This document shows, in pieces, positions 55,373-64,000 of a DNA stretch of 64,000 nt (the first letter of the stretch is position 1; the number at the start of each line of letters is the position of its first letter). The stretch is from Paenarthrobacter nitroguajacolicus (GTDB lineage: Bacteria > Actinomycetota > Actinomycetes > Actinomycetales > Micrococcaceae). The stretch lies in NCBI RefSeq assembly GCF_029952445.1, contig NZ_JAQPPK010000014.1:62001-126000 (forward strand), given 5' to 3'. Made by a program: the position numbers and the translations under genes. The notes below the pieces were generated by a model. The model searched no databases. It saw only the letters and a list, made by a program, of their open reading frames with translations, and was not told the origin of the DNA.

Positions 55373-58300
55373 GTGCACGTTACCGCCGTCGTGGTTTCCC
55401 ACGACGGCGGTAACTACCTGCCCAGGACATTGGCGGCATTGTCGGACCAGATGCGTTCGGCAGATGCCGCCATTGGCGTTGATACAGGTTCCACGGATAA
55501 CTCCCTGGACCTGCTCCGTGAGGCTCTTGGCCAAAGCAATGTCACCACCTTCCACCAGGCCAAGTCCGGCTTTGGCGCTGCTGTCCGTGCGGGGTTGCAC
55601 GAATTGGCACCCTCCGGGTCGGCGGACGGGGACGGACAGGGCCAGGCCGTCGAATGGATCTGGCTCCTGCACGATGACGCCGCCCCGGCGCCGGATGCGC
55701 TGGCGGAGCTGCTCCATGCGGTTGAACGGGCGCCGTCGGTAACCGTGGCCGGCTGCAAGCAGCTCGGTTGGGACAATGAGCGGCACTTGGTGGATGCGGG
55801 ACTCTCCACGAGCCGCTGGGCTGAGCGCCTCACCCTGATCGACGCCGACGAAGTGGACCAAGGGCAGTACGACGCCCGTTCGGATACGTTTGCCGTGAAC
55901 TCCGCCGGCATGCTGATCCGCCGGGACGTCTGGGAACAGCTGGACGGTTTCGATCCCGCCCTCCCCGGCAGCGGCGACGACGTCGATTTTTGCTGGCGGA
56001 ACTGGCTGGCCGGGAACCGGGTGGTGGTTGTTCCCACTGCCCGGATGTTCCATGTTGAGCATCGGCCCAACGGACTGGGAACGTCCTCGGCGGCGCGCAA
56101 GGCGCAAATACACCTCCGCCTCAAGCACACGCCGTGGTGGAACGTACCCTTCCAGGCCTTGGGTGCCCTCTTTGGCGCCATCGTCCGACTGGTGCTGAGC
56201 ATCCTGGTAAAGGAGCCCGGATATGGCTTCTCCCAGTTCACAGCTACCCTCGCGGCATTGGTCCGCCCGCTCGCCGTTGCCCGCGGCCGCCGCGCGGCTG
56301 CCAGGACGCGGCGGGTACACCGCTCCGTGGTGCGGGGCCTTCAGACTCCTACACGCGAGGTCCGGGCGAACCGGCGATCCTTGTTGGAGGCCATCCGTCC
56401 CGCTGACGACCCCCAGCCCGTCAGCGACTTGCTGGCTCCCGAGCCCAGCGGTGATGCCGCCGACGATTTCGCGGCCCTGGCCACGAATGAGCGTGGTTGG
56501 GTAGGAACGGGCGCCGTCGCTGCCGCCTGCGTTGCACTCGCGGCAGCCCTGATCGGGTTGCTGGGCCTCCTTCGCTCCGGTGTTGTTACCGGCGGCGGGC
56601 TTCTCCCGCTCCCGGCGTCACCTGGAGAGATCTGGGCAAGTGCGTCTTCCTGGTGGATTTCGCTGGGCGCTGGCTTGCCGGGCCATGGTGATCCTTTCGC
56701 TTATGTCTTGTGGCTGATTTCCCTCTTTGGCGGTGGCGACGGGAATGCGGCCATGTCATGGCTTCTTATCCTGGCAATGCCCTTGTCTGCTGTGGGGGCA
56801 TGGTTTGCCTCGGGGGCTTTGACCACGAAGCGCCGGTTCCGGACCGTGGCGGCGCTGGCATGGGCCGGCGCTCCGACTCTTCTGATCTCCATTAATGAAG
56901 GCCGCGTGGGGGCCTTGGTCGCCCACGTCATGATGCCGCTGCTCCTGCTGGCCTTGGTACGTGCGTCCGGATCCGCCATAAGCCAGCCCACGTCAGCACA
57001 GATCAAAGCATCCCAGGCCACCACAGGGAGAAACAGGGCTTCGGGAGCCTCCCGGCTCCCGGCTCCTTTCCGCGGCAAGCCCGGGATCAACGGCACGCCT
57101 TCGTGGACCGCGGCCGCTGCTGCCGGTTTGGCCATGGCGGTCGTCACCGCTTCCGCTCCATCGCTGCTGGGTCCCATCATCGTCGCAGTCGTCCTTGCTG
57201 CCGTCATCCTGGGACAGCGTGGCAAGACCATGTGGTGGTCGTTGCTGCCCACTCTTGCATTGTTCCTTCCCTATGGCATTTCGGTTCTGGAAAGGCCCCG
57301 CTCGCTGCTGGCAGATCCCGGAGTTCCGCTTGGATTTGACGCGGCTCCGTTGTGGCAGCAGTTGCTCGGCCAGCCGCTGGCATTTGGGATCGACGGCGGC
57401 CTGACGGGATTGTCGCTGTTTGGCTCCGGTCCTGTGCCATGGGCGTTGATCCTGGCCTTGTTGATTGGTGTTCCGGTGCTGCTCCTTGCAGTGGCATCAC
57501 TGTTCCTGCGTGGCCACCGCACTGCCCTTGCGCGTGTATTCTGGCTGGCCGCCTTGGCTACGTTGGCAAGCGCCTGGCTGGTGGGGCACGTGGCGACAGG
57601 CGTCAACAACAATGTCATCGTTGGACCGTTTACCGGGCCTGCGGTCTCAGCCTCCGGCATGCTTTTGCTGGGTGCTGCTTTGCTCGGCGCGGAAAAGATC
57701 TTTGCGCCGAGCCGGCGGGCCTCCGATCCTGCCCGCCGGAAGCTTCCGTTGCGCCGCATTGCCTCGGCCGTGGTGGTCACCCTTCTTGTAGCCGGGCCTC
57801 TGGCCGGCATGGGCGTGTGGGCTGCGCAGAACGTCCTCCAGCCCTCTACGTCGACTGGCTCACCCGCGGCCCCAAGCGCAGAGCAGCAGCAGAATTCATC
57901 CCTGGGTGCCCACCGCCAGATCGGGCCGATGGATGCCGGCACCCTGCCCGCTACCGCCGTCGACCGTGGTCAGGGACCCGAGCGGACGCGGACCCTGGTG
58001 ATAACCAGTGGCGAGCAAGGTGCCTTCACCTCCTCGCTGATGCGCGGAGCCGGAACAACTCTGGACAGCCTGTCCACCATTGCCTCCGCCAGGAACATTA
58101 TTGGGGCTCCGGGGCGTGAGGAGATTGCGAACGATGACGCCGCTACAGCCTCGTTGCGCAGGGCCGTTGCCACGATCGTTGCAAGCACGGGTGTGGATCC
58201 CCGCCCCGACCTCGAGCAACTCGGTGCCGGCTTCGTGGTTCTCAAGGCGGCGGACAACGCCGCCCAACTGACGGCCAGCAGGATCGACGCCGTCCCGGGA

Positions 58301-58774
58301 CTTGTTGCTGTGGGTCAGACCGACGCCGGGTGGTTGTGGCGGGTGACCCCCCGCGACCAGCCTGCGGCAAGCGCTGCTGAAACGGCGCATCGTGTCCGTA
58401 TCATCAACGGCCAGGGCGCCACCGTGGGCACGCTGCCGTCGGACGACGTGGAGGTCAATACCACGGTCCCGTCCGGCGATGAGGGCAGGAAAGTCGTCAT
58501 GGCTGAACGCTCCGATCCAGGCTGGACGGCCTGGGTTGATGGAAAGCAATTGAAGGCAACAACATCCGGGTGGTCACAGGCTTTTGACCTGCCTGCCGAC
58601 GGGGGAGAGCTGGAAATCCGCTATGCGAATCCGTGGGCCGTGTGGCTCGGGATCCTGCAGGTTGTGGTGATCTCTTTGACGGTCCTGCTGGCAATTCCCA
58701 TGCCGGCCCGCCGTTCCCGCACCGGCATGTCGAGGGATGAAGTTTCCCTCCGTAAGGAGTACAGCAGTGTCTGA
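55373..58774 (+). CDS. Large membrane glycosyltransferase family 2 protein
   Basis: 1133 residues. A GT-A domain (about 1-250): VTAVVVSHDGGNYLPRTL, DDAAPAPDAL (about 100), GSGDDVDFCWRNWLAGN (about 199). A basic stretch, then about ten membrane helices (about 375-820), an extracytoplasmic domain (about 840-1095) and a last helix. Acceptor unknown; context with WhiB and DUF5719 suggests cell-envelope polysaccharide synthesis. GTG 55373 is the likely start (AAGGA just upstream); longer frames overlap whiB. Confidence 0.88.
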   Translation: MHVTAVVVSHDGGNYLPRTLAALSDQMRSADAAIGVDTGSTDNSLDLLREALGQSNVTTFHQAKSGFGAAVRAGLHELAPSGSADGDGQGQAVEWIWLLHDDAAPAPDALAELLHAVERAPSVTVAGCKQLGWDNERHLVDAGLSTSRWAERLTLIDADEVDQGQYDARSDTFAVNSAGMLIRRDVWEQLDGFDPALPGSGDDVDFCWRNWLAGNRVVVVPTARMFHVEHRPNGLGTSSAARKAQIHLRLKHTPWWNVPFQALGALFGAIVRLVLSILVKEPGYGFSQFTATLAALVRPLAVARGRRAAARTRRVHRSVVRGLQTPTREVRANRRSLLEAIRPADDPQPVSDLLAPEPSGDAADDFAALATNERGWVGTGAVAAACVALAAALIGLLGLLRSGVVTGGGLLPLPASPGEIWASASSWWISLGAGLPGHGDPFAYVLWLISLFGGGDGNAAMSWLLILAMPLSAVGAWFASGALTTKRRFRTVAALAWAGAPTLLISINEGRVGALVAHVMMPLLLLALVRASGSAISQPTSAQIKASQATTGRNRASGASRLPAPFRGKPGINGTPSWTAAAAAGLAMAVVTASAPSLLGPIIVAVVLAAVILGQRGKTMWWSLLPTLALFLPYGISVLERPRSLLADPGVPLGFDAAPLWQQLLGQPLAFGIDGGLTGLSLFGSGPVPWALILALLIGVPVLLLAVASLFLRGHRTALARVFWLAALATLASAWLVGHVATGVNNNVIVGPFTGPAVSASGMLLLGAALLGAEKIFAPSRRASDPARRKLPLRRIASAVVVTLLVAGPLAGMGVWAAQNVLQPSTSTGSPAAPSAEQQQNSSLGAHRQIGPMDAGTLPATAVDRGQGPERTRTLVITSGEQGAFTSSLMRGAGTTLDSLSTIASARNIIGAPGREEIANDDAATASLRRAVATIVASTGVDPRPDLEQLGAGFVVLKAADNAAQLTASRIDAVPGLVAVGQTDAGWLWRVTPRDQPAASAAETAHRVRIINGQGATVGTLPSDDVEVNTTVPSGDEGRKVVMAERSDPGWTAWVDGKQLKATTSGWSQAFDLPADGGELEIRYANPWAVWLGILQVVVISLTVLLAIPMPARRSRTGMSRDEVSLRKEYSSV

Positions 58775-60524
58775 CGACCAGAAGAAGAGTACCGGCGAAG
58801 CAAAGCCGGACTCTGACCAGACGAGGGTCGAGGACAAGTCGCCCCGCGAGGACAAGTCGCCCCGCGAGGACAAGTCGCCCCGTGAGGACAAGTCGCGGCG
58901 TGGGGACAAGCCCCGCGGGGAAAAATCGCCCCGCGGCACCAAGGGTTCCCGGAGTTCGAACAAAGGCATGATCACCGGGGTCCTCTCGGCGGTGGTCATC
59001 CTGGCCGCCGGGGGAGGTGCTGTGGCTGCCTCGTCCATGGTTCCGGGCCCGTCCGGCGGCACAAGCACAGACATCTTGCAGGCGGACGTTCCTGCGGGCC
59101 GGGCGCTGGGTGTATGCCCTGAACCGGCAAGGCTGGTGAACGGGACGGTAGTGGGAACGGATGCCGACTTCAGCCCGGTTTCCACCACCGCCACCAGTGC
59201 ACTCAATGCAGTGGTCCTGAGCAACCCGGCAGGCACCGTTCCCGGAAGCAAGGTCTCTTCCCTGGGTGGCCAGGCCGTCGCCGAAATCGCCAAGACCCCC
59301 ACGAGCACTCCCACCCCCACTGCCGGCCCTCCGGTTCTTGCAGCCGGCGTGGCCTCCATCAGCCCGGTGACCTCGCCCACAGTGGTGGAAGCCGGCCCCA
59401 TTGGAAATGAGCAGGCGTCCCTTGCCGCCAACCTCAGCTACTCGGCAACCGACGGTGACCTCCGTGGGCTTGCTTCCGCGCAGTGCCAGCCGCCAAGCAA
59501 TGATGCGTGGTTGCTGGGGGCAAATACCTCGGTTGGCCGCACGGCAGTTCTTAACCTCAGCAATTCATCGGAAACGCCGGCCACGGTGAGCCTTGACCTT
59601 TATGGGTACGAAGGGCAGATTCAGGCCCCCGGTGCCAGGGGGCTACTGGTGGCTCCCGGCACTACCCGGTCCGTGAATCTTGCCGGTCTTGCTCCGGGCG
59701 AATCCCAGTTGGCTGTCCGCGTGCGCAGCACTGGTGGTCCGGTTGCCGGAACCATACAGCAGAGCGTGCTCCGAGGCCTCGCTCCCGGGGGTGTTGAGTA
59801 CCTTTCGCCGGGAGGCGGGCCGTCGAACCTCCAGGTGATGTCCGGCGTCGACATCCAGGATTCGGACGCCATCAAGGCGCTCTCCGCCAAGCCCGGATTC
59901 GCGGATGCCATACCGGCACTTGAGATCGCAGTTCCCGGGCCGACGGACGCCGTGGTCCAGGTGAGCCTGTACGGGGCAAACGGTGAGCGGAAGCTGCCCA
60001 ACGGGGGAGTCGTCACCGTCAAGGGCGGGTCCGTTGCCACACTGAATCTGGATGGCGTCCCAGCCGGTACTTACACGGTCCGCGCCAGCTCAGATGTTTC
60101 CTTCGTGGCATCGGCCAGGGTGACCCGCGGCGCGAAGGCCGAGGAAGCCACTGATTTCGCATGGTCGCCGGCGTCGTCACGGCTGGGAAGCCAGCACTTG
60201 GTTGCCGTTCCGCGTGAGGGCCTGCGGTCATTGAGCTTCGGGGTGCCCGAGGGACGTGCCACGGTCAGCTACGCACCGGTCACGGCGGACGGCAAGGTGG
60301 GCAAAGCCGTTGACGTGGACCTTTCCGGCGGCACAACTTCAGTCATTGAGCTTCCGGCCAAGTCGGGGAGTGCGGTCATAGCGGGCTACGTGGTTTCGGC
60401 ATCCGGTGATCCCGTTTACGGCGCATTGGTCCTTGGGAAACAGGGCCGCAGCGACGTGTCGGTTGTTGCGATCCAGGATGCAGCAGCAGGACTTGAGAAG
60501 GTCCCGGTTACCGTCGGCTACTAG
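58767..60524 (+). CDS. DUF5719 family membrane-anchored protein
   Basis: 585 residues: highly charged cytoplasmic leader with repeated KSPRED hexapeptides (about 22-51), one membrane helix (about 72-92), then an extracytoplasmic, Ser/Thr/Gly-rich beta-type region (LGVCPEPARLVNG, ANTSVGRTAVLNLSNSSETPA). GTG 58767 follows AAGGAG and overlaps the GT2 gene by 8 bases, so the two are coupled. Function unknown; partner of the GT2 protein is likely. Confidence 0.87.
   Translation: MSDDQKKSTGEAKPDSDQTRVEDKSPREDKSPREDKSPREDKSRRGDKPRGEKSPRGTKGSRSSNKGMITGVLSAVVILAAGGGAVAASSMVPGPSGGTSTDILQADVPAGRALGVCPEPARLVNGTVVGTDADFSPVSTTATSALNAVVLSNPAGTVPGSKVSSLGGQAVAEIAKTPTSTPTPTAGPPVLAAGVASISPVTSPTVVEAGPIGNEQASLAANLSYSATDGDLRGLASAQCQPPSNDAWLLGANTSVGRTAVLNLSNSSETPATVSLDLYGYEGQIQAPGARGLLVAPGTTRSVNLAGLAPGESQLAVRVRSTGGPVAGTIQQSVLRGLAPGGVEYLSPGGGPSNLQVMSGVDIQDSDAIKALSAKPGFADAIPALEIAVPGPTDAVVQVSLYGANGERKLPNGGVVTVKGGSVATLNLDGVPAGTYTVRASSDVSFVASARVTRGAKAEEATDFAWSPASSRLGSQHLVAVPREGLRSLSFGVPEGRATVSYAPVTADGKVGKAVDVDLSGGTTSVIELPAKSGSAVIAGYVVSASGDPVYGALVLGKQGRSDVSVVAIQDAAAGLEKVPVTVGY
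58830..58919. repeat. 18-bp tandem repeat inside DUF5719
   Basis: GAGGACAAGTCGCCCCGC repeated at 58830, 58848 and 58866, with degenerate units at 58884 and 58902. In frame (6 codons), so copy number can vary without a frameshift. Confidence 0.9.
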
Positions 60525-60549
60525 CTCGTTCCGGCCCCATGTGGGCGGG

Positions 60550-61068
60550 CTATTGGTACCGGCGGCGGTACACAGGGTCCAGTGTCTCCGGAGGTACCCC
60601 CAGCATTTCGGCGGTGTACTCCACCACCACGTCATGGACGAGGTCCTGCAGCTCTTCCTTGGTGTTGGAGCCCTGCTCCACTACGCGGCGGTAGACGGTG
60701 ATCATGGGCGGTTCTCCACGCCCGCCCGGGGTGTAGGAGCCCATCGGTGCGGGGTTGCCCGTGGCGACCAGCTGTTCCAGGTTGGGCGGGATCTCATCGA
60801 CGGCAAAGAGGACGCCGTCCAATTGCTTGCCCCACATGTCCTGGAGGCGTTCCGCGGAGTCAAGCACCATGTCGTCGAAACGCTCGGAGCGGGTGCGGAA
60901 ACCCGGAAGATTGGGGAGCATCAGCTCACCCCTCAGCCCCCTGCCATGACGGTTGCGCCGGCGCTGCCGGAATCCCCGCACGCCCGGACCGGCGTGTTCC
61001 TCTGTCTGATCGCCATCGGCGTCAGTCCACCGGACGGTAAACCCGGGAACATGTGGCTGTGACTGCAT
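60550..61068 (-). CDS. Metallopeptidase-fold family protein without a canonical HExxH
   Basis: 172 residues, similar to the small zincin-like family (PF06262 type): a basic N-terminus, then RSERFDDMVLDSAERLQDMWG, FAVDEIPP, PPMITVYRRVVEQ and the region LQDLVHDVVVEYTAEMLGVPPETLDP where the family usually has HExxH. Here the motif reads HDVVV, so zinc catalysis is doubtful. ATG 61068 carries a TAAAGT leaderless -10. Convergent with DUF5719 and divergent from DUF3499. Confidence 0.82.
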   Translation of the reverse strand: MQSQPHVPGFTVRWTDADGDQTEEHAGPGVRGFRQRRRNRHGRGLRGELMLPNLPGFRTRSERFDDMVLDSAERLQDMWGKQLDGVLFAVDEIPPNLEQLVATGNPAPMGSYTPGGRGEPPMITVYRRVVEQGSNTKEELQDLVHDVVVEYTAEMLGVPPETLDPVYRRRYQ

Positions 61069-61074
61069 ATATCG

Positions 61075-61080
61075 ACTTTA
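61075..61080 (-). promoter_or_regulatory. -10 box TAAAGT for leaderless metallopeptidase-like mRNA
   Basis: On the minus strand TAAAGT lies exactly 12 to 7 bases before ATG 61068. Confidence 0.6.
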
Positions 61081-61209
61081 GTCCCGAGGAACGGCCAGCG
61101 CGACATCATTGTCCACACCGCGCCGCAGCTGCCATCACAAGCTGTTCCTTGGCAGCCACGGGCGCTCAATGCGAGCGAAGGGTGCCAAGTGGCGCTAATC
61201 TGGGATGTT

Positions 61210-61587
61210 GTGGGTGCTATTCGTCAGTGTTCGAGATCAGCCTGCCGCCAGTCTGCGGTGGCCACTTTGACGTACGTGTACGCCGATTCAACAGCAGTCC
61301 TGGGCCCGCTCGCCACGTACGCCGAACCGCATGCCTATGACCTCTGCACGCAGCACGCCGGGAGCCTCACTGTCCCGCGCGGCTGGGAAGTCCTGCGCCT
61401 GGCAATGCCCACGACGCCCCCGCAGCCCGGCCCGGACGATCTCCTGGCGCTGGCCAATGCCGTCCGCGAGGCAGCCTCCGCCGCCCCCGAAACACCTGCC
61501 CGCAGCAGCCACTCCCAGATGGAGCCACCTGCTGGCGTCGAAGGTACCCGCCGGGGCCACCTGCGCATCCTCCGCGAGCCGTCCTAG
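61210..61587 (+). CDS. DUF3499 family protein
   Basis: 125 residues. The conserved core is at the N-terminus: RQCSRSACRQSAVATLTYVYADS, PLATYAEPHAYDLCTQHA and TVPRGWEVLRL. Two CxxxxC/CxxH pairs suggest a zinc ribbon. The C-terminus is Pro/Ala-rich and variable. GTG 61210 is chosen because the core begins there; TAATCT (61196-61201) is at -14 to -9, so the leader is at most a few bases. Function unknown, always near whiB2/manB in Actinobacteria as I recall. Confidence 0.87.
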   Translation: MGAIRQCSRSACRQSAVATLTYVYADSTAVLGPLATYAEPHAYDLCTQHAGSLTVPRGWEVLRLAMPTTPPQPGPDDLLALANAVREAASAAPETPARSSHSQMEPPAGVEGTRRGHLRILREPS

Positions 61588-61590
61588 GGA

Positions 61591-61634
61591 CCCGACGCCG
61601 GTCTGTCCGCGCCAGGCACGGCGCCGGCGTCGGG
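61591..61634 (+). terminator. Hairpin after DUF3499
   Basis: 11-bp stem (61591-61601 with 61624-61634) around a 22-base loop; no T-tract. Confidence 0.55.
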
Positions 61635-61743
61635 ACTCAAATCGTCGCCGTGATCCAAACCCGGTGATCCCGCGCGGTAGTCTGGAATCTGCCGATAAAT
61701 CCGCCAGCGGCGCCAGGCCGGCGCCACCCAGGGAGCATCATTC

Positions 61744-61962
61744 ATGCCAAAGGTCAGTCCTGAACTGTTGTCCATCCTGCGCTGCCCCGTGACGGGTTCA
61801 CCGCTGGTCCAGGAGGGTGAGGAGCTGGTATCGACAGCTGCCGCCGCGGACGGCGAAAAACCCCGCTACTCGATCGAGGACGGCATTCCGCTGCTCCTGC
61901 CTCCGGAACTTCTAGCAGCGGCCAATGCGGCCGGCTCCAGCCAACACGATTCCAAGGCCTAG
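61744..61962 (+). CDS. Trm112 family zinc-ribbon-like protein
   Basis: 72 residues. [17 protein letters not shown] and [15 protein letters not shown] are the family's two conserved blocks; only one Cys of the usual set remains, so zinc binding is unlikely. Eukaryotic Trm112 activates methyltransferases; the bacterial role is unknown, though it sits before a methyl-cycle enzyme here. ATG 61744 follows AGGGAG; possible -10 TAGTCT at 61678-61683. Confidence 0.88.
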   Translation: MPKVSPELLSILRCPVTGSPLVQEGEELVSTAAAADGEKPRYSIEDGIPLLLPPELLAAANAAGSSQHDSKA

Positions 61963-62018
61963 CACGTCCTTCCTTCATCGCACGTCTTTTTACCCGCACG
62001 GTACCCCTAAGGATTTCC

Positions 62019-63497
62019 ATGACTTTCGACTACAAAGTGGCTGATATTTCCCTCGCCGAGGCGGGCCGGCACCAGATCCGGCTCGCCGAGCACGAGATGC
62101 CCGGCCTCATGTCGCTTCGCGCCGAGTTTGGTGCTTCCCAGCCGCTCAAGGGTGCCCGGATCGCTGGATCGCTGCACATGACAGTGCAGACCGCAGTGCT
62201 GATCGAGACCCTCACGGCGCTGGGCGCCGAGGTTCGGTGGGCCTCCTGCAACATCTTCTCCACCCAGGACGAAGCCGCTGCCGCCGTCGTGGTTGGCAAG
62301 GGAACCCAGGAAGACCCGCAGGGTGTCCCCGTGTTCGCCTGGAAGGGCGAAACCCTTGAGGAATACTGGTGGACTGCCGAGCAGATCCTTAGCTGGCCTG
62401 GCGCGGACACCAACCCGGAGCTGGGTCCCAACATGATTCTCGACGACGGCGGCGACGCCACCCTGCTGCTGCACAAGGGCGTCGAATTCGAGGCTGCAGG
62501 CGCCGTTCCTGCGGCCACTGAGGAAGATCCCGAGGAATACGTCCTCATCCTGGACCTGCTCCGCCGCACGCTGGCCGAGGATCCGCAGAAGTGGACCCGC
62601 CTGGCCGCCCGCATCGAGGGCGTCACCGAGGAAACCACCACCGGCGTCCACCGCCTGTACCAGCTCGCAGAGCAGGGCAAGCTGCTGTTCCCCGCCATCA
62701 ACGTCAACGACTCCGTCACCAAGAGCAAGTTCGACAACAAGTACGGCATCCGCCACTCGCTTCCGGACGGCATCAACAGGGCCACGGACGTCCTCATGGG
62801 CGGCAAGGTCGCCGTCGTATGCGGTTATGGCGACGTCGGCAAGGGCGCCGCGGAAGCGCTGCGGGGCCAGGGTTCGCGGGTCATCGTTACCGAGATCGAC
62901 CCCATTTGTGCGCTGCAGGCTGCAATGGACGGCTATCAAGTGGCCAGGTTGGAGACGGTGCTGGCACAGGGCGACATCTTCATCACCACCACCGGCAACA
63001 AGGACGTCATCATGTCCGAGCACATGCTGGGCATGAAGAACAAGGCGATCGTGGGCAACATTGGCCACTTCGACAACGAGATCGACATCGCCGGGCTCGC
63101 CAGGATTCCCGGCGTCAAGAAGGTCGAGATCAAGCCGCAAGTCCACGAGTGGGTGTTCGACGCCGGTACGGACGCCGAGCGCTCGATCATCGTCCTGTCC
63201 GAAGGCCGGCTGCTGAACCTGGGCAACGCCACAGGACACCCGTCGTTTGTGATGAGCAACTCGTTCGCCAACCAGACCATCGCGCAGATCGAGCTGTGGA
63301 CCAAGAAGGACCAGCCCGCCGGTGAGCGCGAGTACCAGAAGCAGGTCTACGTGCTCCCGAAGATCCTGGACGAGAAAGTGGCCCGGCTGCACCTGGACGC
63401 ACTGGGCGTGGAATTGACGGAACTGAGCAAGGACCAGGCCGACTATCTGGACCTGGATGTTGCCGGCCCGTACAAGCCGGAGCACTACCGCTACTAA
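62019..63497 (+). CDS. ahcY: Adenosylhomocysteinase
   Basis: 492-residue NAD-dependent enzyme splitting S-adenosylhomocysteine into adenosine and homocysteine. [35 protein letters not shown], the NAD loop [24 protein letters not shown] and the C-terminal HYRY are all present; the ~40-residue insert found in actinobacterial/plant-type enzymes is visible at about 145-195. ATG 62019 follows TAAGGA. The adenosine produced could be handled by add at 6357. Confidence 0.97.
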   Translation: MTFDYKVADISLAEAGRHQIRLAEHEMPGLMSLRAEFGASQPLKGARIAGSLHMTVQTAVLIETLTALGAEVRWASCNIFSTQDEAAAAVVVGKGTQEDPQGVPVFAWKGETLEEYWWTAEQILSWPGADTNPELGPNMILDDGGDATLLLHKGVEFEAAGAVPAATEEDPEEYVLILDLLRRTLAEDPQKWTRLAARIEGVTEETTTGVHRLYQLAEQGKLLFPAINVNDSVTKSKFDNKYGIRHSLPDGINRATDVLMGGKVAVVCGYGDVGKGAAEALRGQGSRVIVTEIDPICALQAAMDGYQVARLETVLAQGDIFITTTGNKDVIMSEHMLGMKNKAIVGNIGHFDNEIDIAGLARIPGVKKVEIKPQVHEWVFDAGTDAERSIIVLSEGRLLNLGNATGHPSFVMSNSFANQTIAQIELWTKKDQPAGEREYQKQVYVLPKILDEKVARLHLDALGVELTELSKDQADYLDLDVAGPYKPEHYRY

Positions 63498-63526
63498 GGG
63501 CTCGCCAAAAGCAACAATCGATGGAG

Positions 63527-63563
63527 AAAGGCCGGCACGCGATCAGCGTGGCCGGCCTTTCGA
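63527..63563 (+). terminator. Intrinsic terminator after ahcY
   Basis: Stem AAAGGCCGGC-ACGC / GCGT-GGCCGGCCTTT (63527-63560) with one bulged base and a GATCA loop, ending in TTTC. Confidence 0.88.
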
Positions 63564-63564
63564 C

Positions 63565-63570
63565 TAGAAT
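63565..63570 (+). promoter_or_regulatory. -10 box TAGAAT of the last gene
   Basis: Transcription would start near 63577, about 38 bases before ATG 63615. Confidence 0.45.
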
Positions 63571-63614
63571 TAGGTCTTCAGTATTGCTTGCCGGGGGACA
63601 GGAAGACGGGAACC

Positions 63615-64000
63615 ATGACGGAAGTCGCCAAACGGAAAACAGGCAAGGTCCTTGCCATCATAGGGATCTGTGCCGCCATAGCCGCTGGCGGAATTGGCGT
63701 GGCCACAGTGCCCGGGTTGCTGCCCGGTTCTTCGCAGGACACCGCATCGGCGCCTTCTCCAAGTCCCACCGTCGAGGCCAAGCCAGTGGAGCTCGGCGTA
63801 ACCCCGTTGGATGGGGTGGTGGAGTGGAACCCGGTGGTCGGCCCGCAGGTCAAGGCTGTCAATGGCAAGATCAAGGACGTGGTTTTGACACCCGTCGACG
63901 GCGGGACGCCGGTTGTGGGAAAAACCAGCCCCGACGGCTCTACGTGGAGCACCCAGGAAGTCCTGAAGTTCAAGACGAAATACAACTATTCCTTCACGGT
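63615..64000 (+). CDS. Secreted/anchored Ig-like (probable L,D-transpeptidase) protein, 5' part
   Basis: The first 128 residues are in the window; the gene continues beyond base 64000. A basic N-terminus and one hydrophobic segment (about 10-35) form a signal peptide or anchor, then a Ser/Pro/Thr linker (about 40-53), then an Ig-like strand pattern (LGVTPLDGVVEWNPVVGPQVK, KDVVLTPVDGGTPVVGK, WSTQEVLKFKTKYNYSFTV). This arrangement is typical of actinobacterial L,D-transpeptidases that cross-link peptidoglycan; the catalytic YkuD domain is not in view, so the call is an inference. ATG 63615 follows AGGAAG. Confidence 0.7.
   Translation, partial: MTEVAKRKTGKVLAIIGICAAIAAGGIGVATVPGLLPGSSQDTASAPSPSPTVEAKPVELGVTPLDGVVEWNPVVGPQVKAVNGKIKDVVLTPVDGGTPVVGKTSPDGSTWSTQEVLKFKTKYNYSFT

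Noticed and set aside
58830..58919. Possible CRISPR-like repeats
   Set aside because: Units are contiguous, in frame and have no spacers; no cas genes.
61963..62018. SAH riboswitch upstream of ahcY
   Set aside because: Only 56 bases are available and the expected pseudoknot-forming segments are not present.
62007..63485. Open frame antisense to ahcY spanning nearly the whole gene
   Set aside because: A shadow caused by strong third-position C bias of a highly expressed gene; no start signal or family resemblance.

Overview
The window is a gene-dense, high-GC stretch of actinobacterial chromosome, most like Arthrobacter or Paenarthrobacter (Micrococcaceae). Evidence: many GTG and TTG starts; actinobacterial families (WhiB, mycothiol conjugate amidase Mca, DUF501, DUF3499, DUF4245, DUF4307, DUF5719, TIGR03089, Trm112); and gene order matching blocks I recall from mycobacteria (mazG-eno-ftsB-DUF501-ppx; greA-DUF4307-mca-small membrane protein-trhA-Z-isoprenyl synthase; phoH2-fum-glpX-DUF4245; whiB2 to ahcY). 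No phage, transposase or CRISPR is visible, so this looks like core chromosome.

Layout. 1-4715: nucleoside uptake and salvage operon (ABC transporter, cdd, deoA). 4802-6328: two tandem DedA proteins. 6357-8214: adenosine deaminase and MazG. 8331-13583: eno, FtsB-like, DUF501, ppx, subtilase. 13622-16188: type II NADH dehydrogenase, an ACT-GNAT fusion and a tRNA with anticodon UAA. 16412-22107: branched-chain amino acid type ABC transporter split into a substrate-binding gene (+) and a permease/ATPase operon (-), convergent around strong palindromes and each preceded by a CRP-like operator. 22529-28208: Bax inhibitor-1 protein, thiolase, galactose genes galTK and divergent galM. 28329-31483: AI-2E transporter, ilvA, rhomboid protease. 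31625-35729: greA, DUF4307, mca, small membrane protein, trhA, Z-isoprenyl synthase. 35967-46635: PhoH2, GNAT, hypothetical, prepilin peptidase, NUDIX, MFS/TetR pair, fumC, carbonic anhydrase, DUF4245, glpX. 46636-47331: gene-free block of tandem ~210-bp structured repeats. 47332-52977 (-): purK, purE, LCP protein, manA, FemAB protein. 53158-64000: GtrA, TIGR03089, a WhiB2 / GT2 / DUF5719 envelope cluster, metallopeptidase-like protein, DUF3499, Trm112, ahcY and the start of a lipid-modified or secreted Ig-like/L,D-transpeptidase-type protein cut by the window end.

Two themes stand out. First, at least 12 genes have a TANNNT hexamer exactly 12 to 7 bases before the start codon and no Shine-Dalgarno, the arrangement expected of leaderless mRNAs, while other genes carry good AGGAGG-type sites. 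Second, the intergenic DNA is rich in large palindromes: 23-bp arms at 17839-18003, a perfect 21-bp stem at 31483-31550, a perfect 24-bp stem at 42461-42512, and the ~210-bp repeats at 46766-47316. The ~210-bp repeats are the best candidate for something undescribed.

All calls come from reading the sequence and recalled family knowledge; no database search was run.
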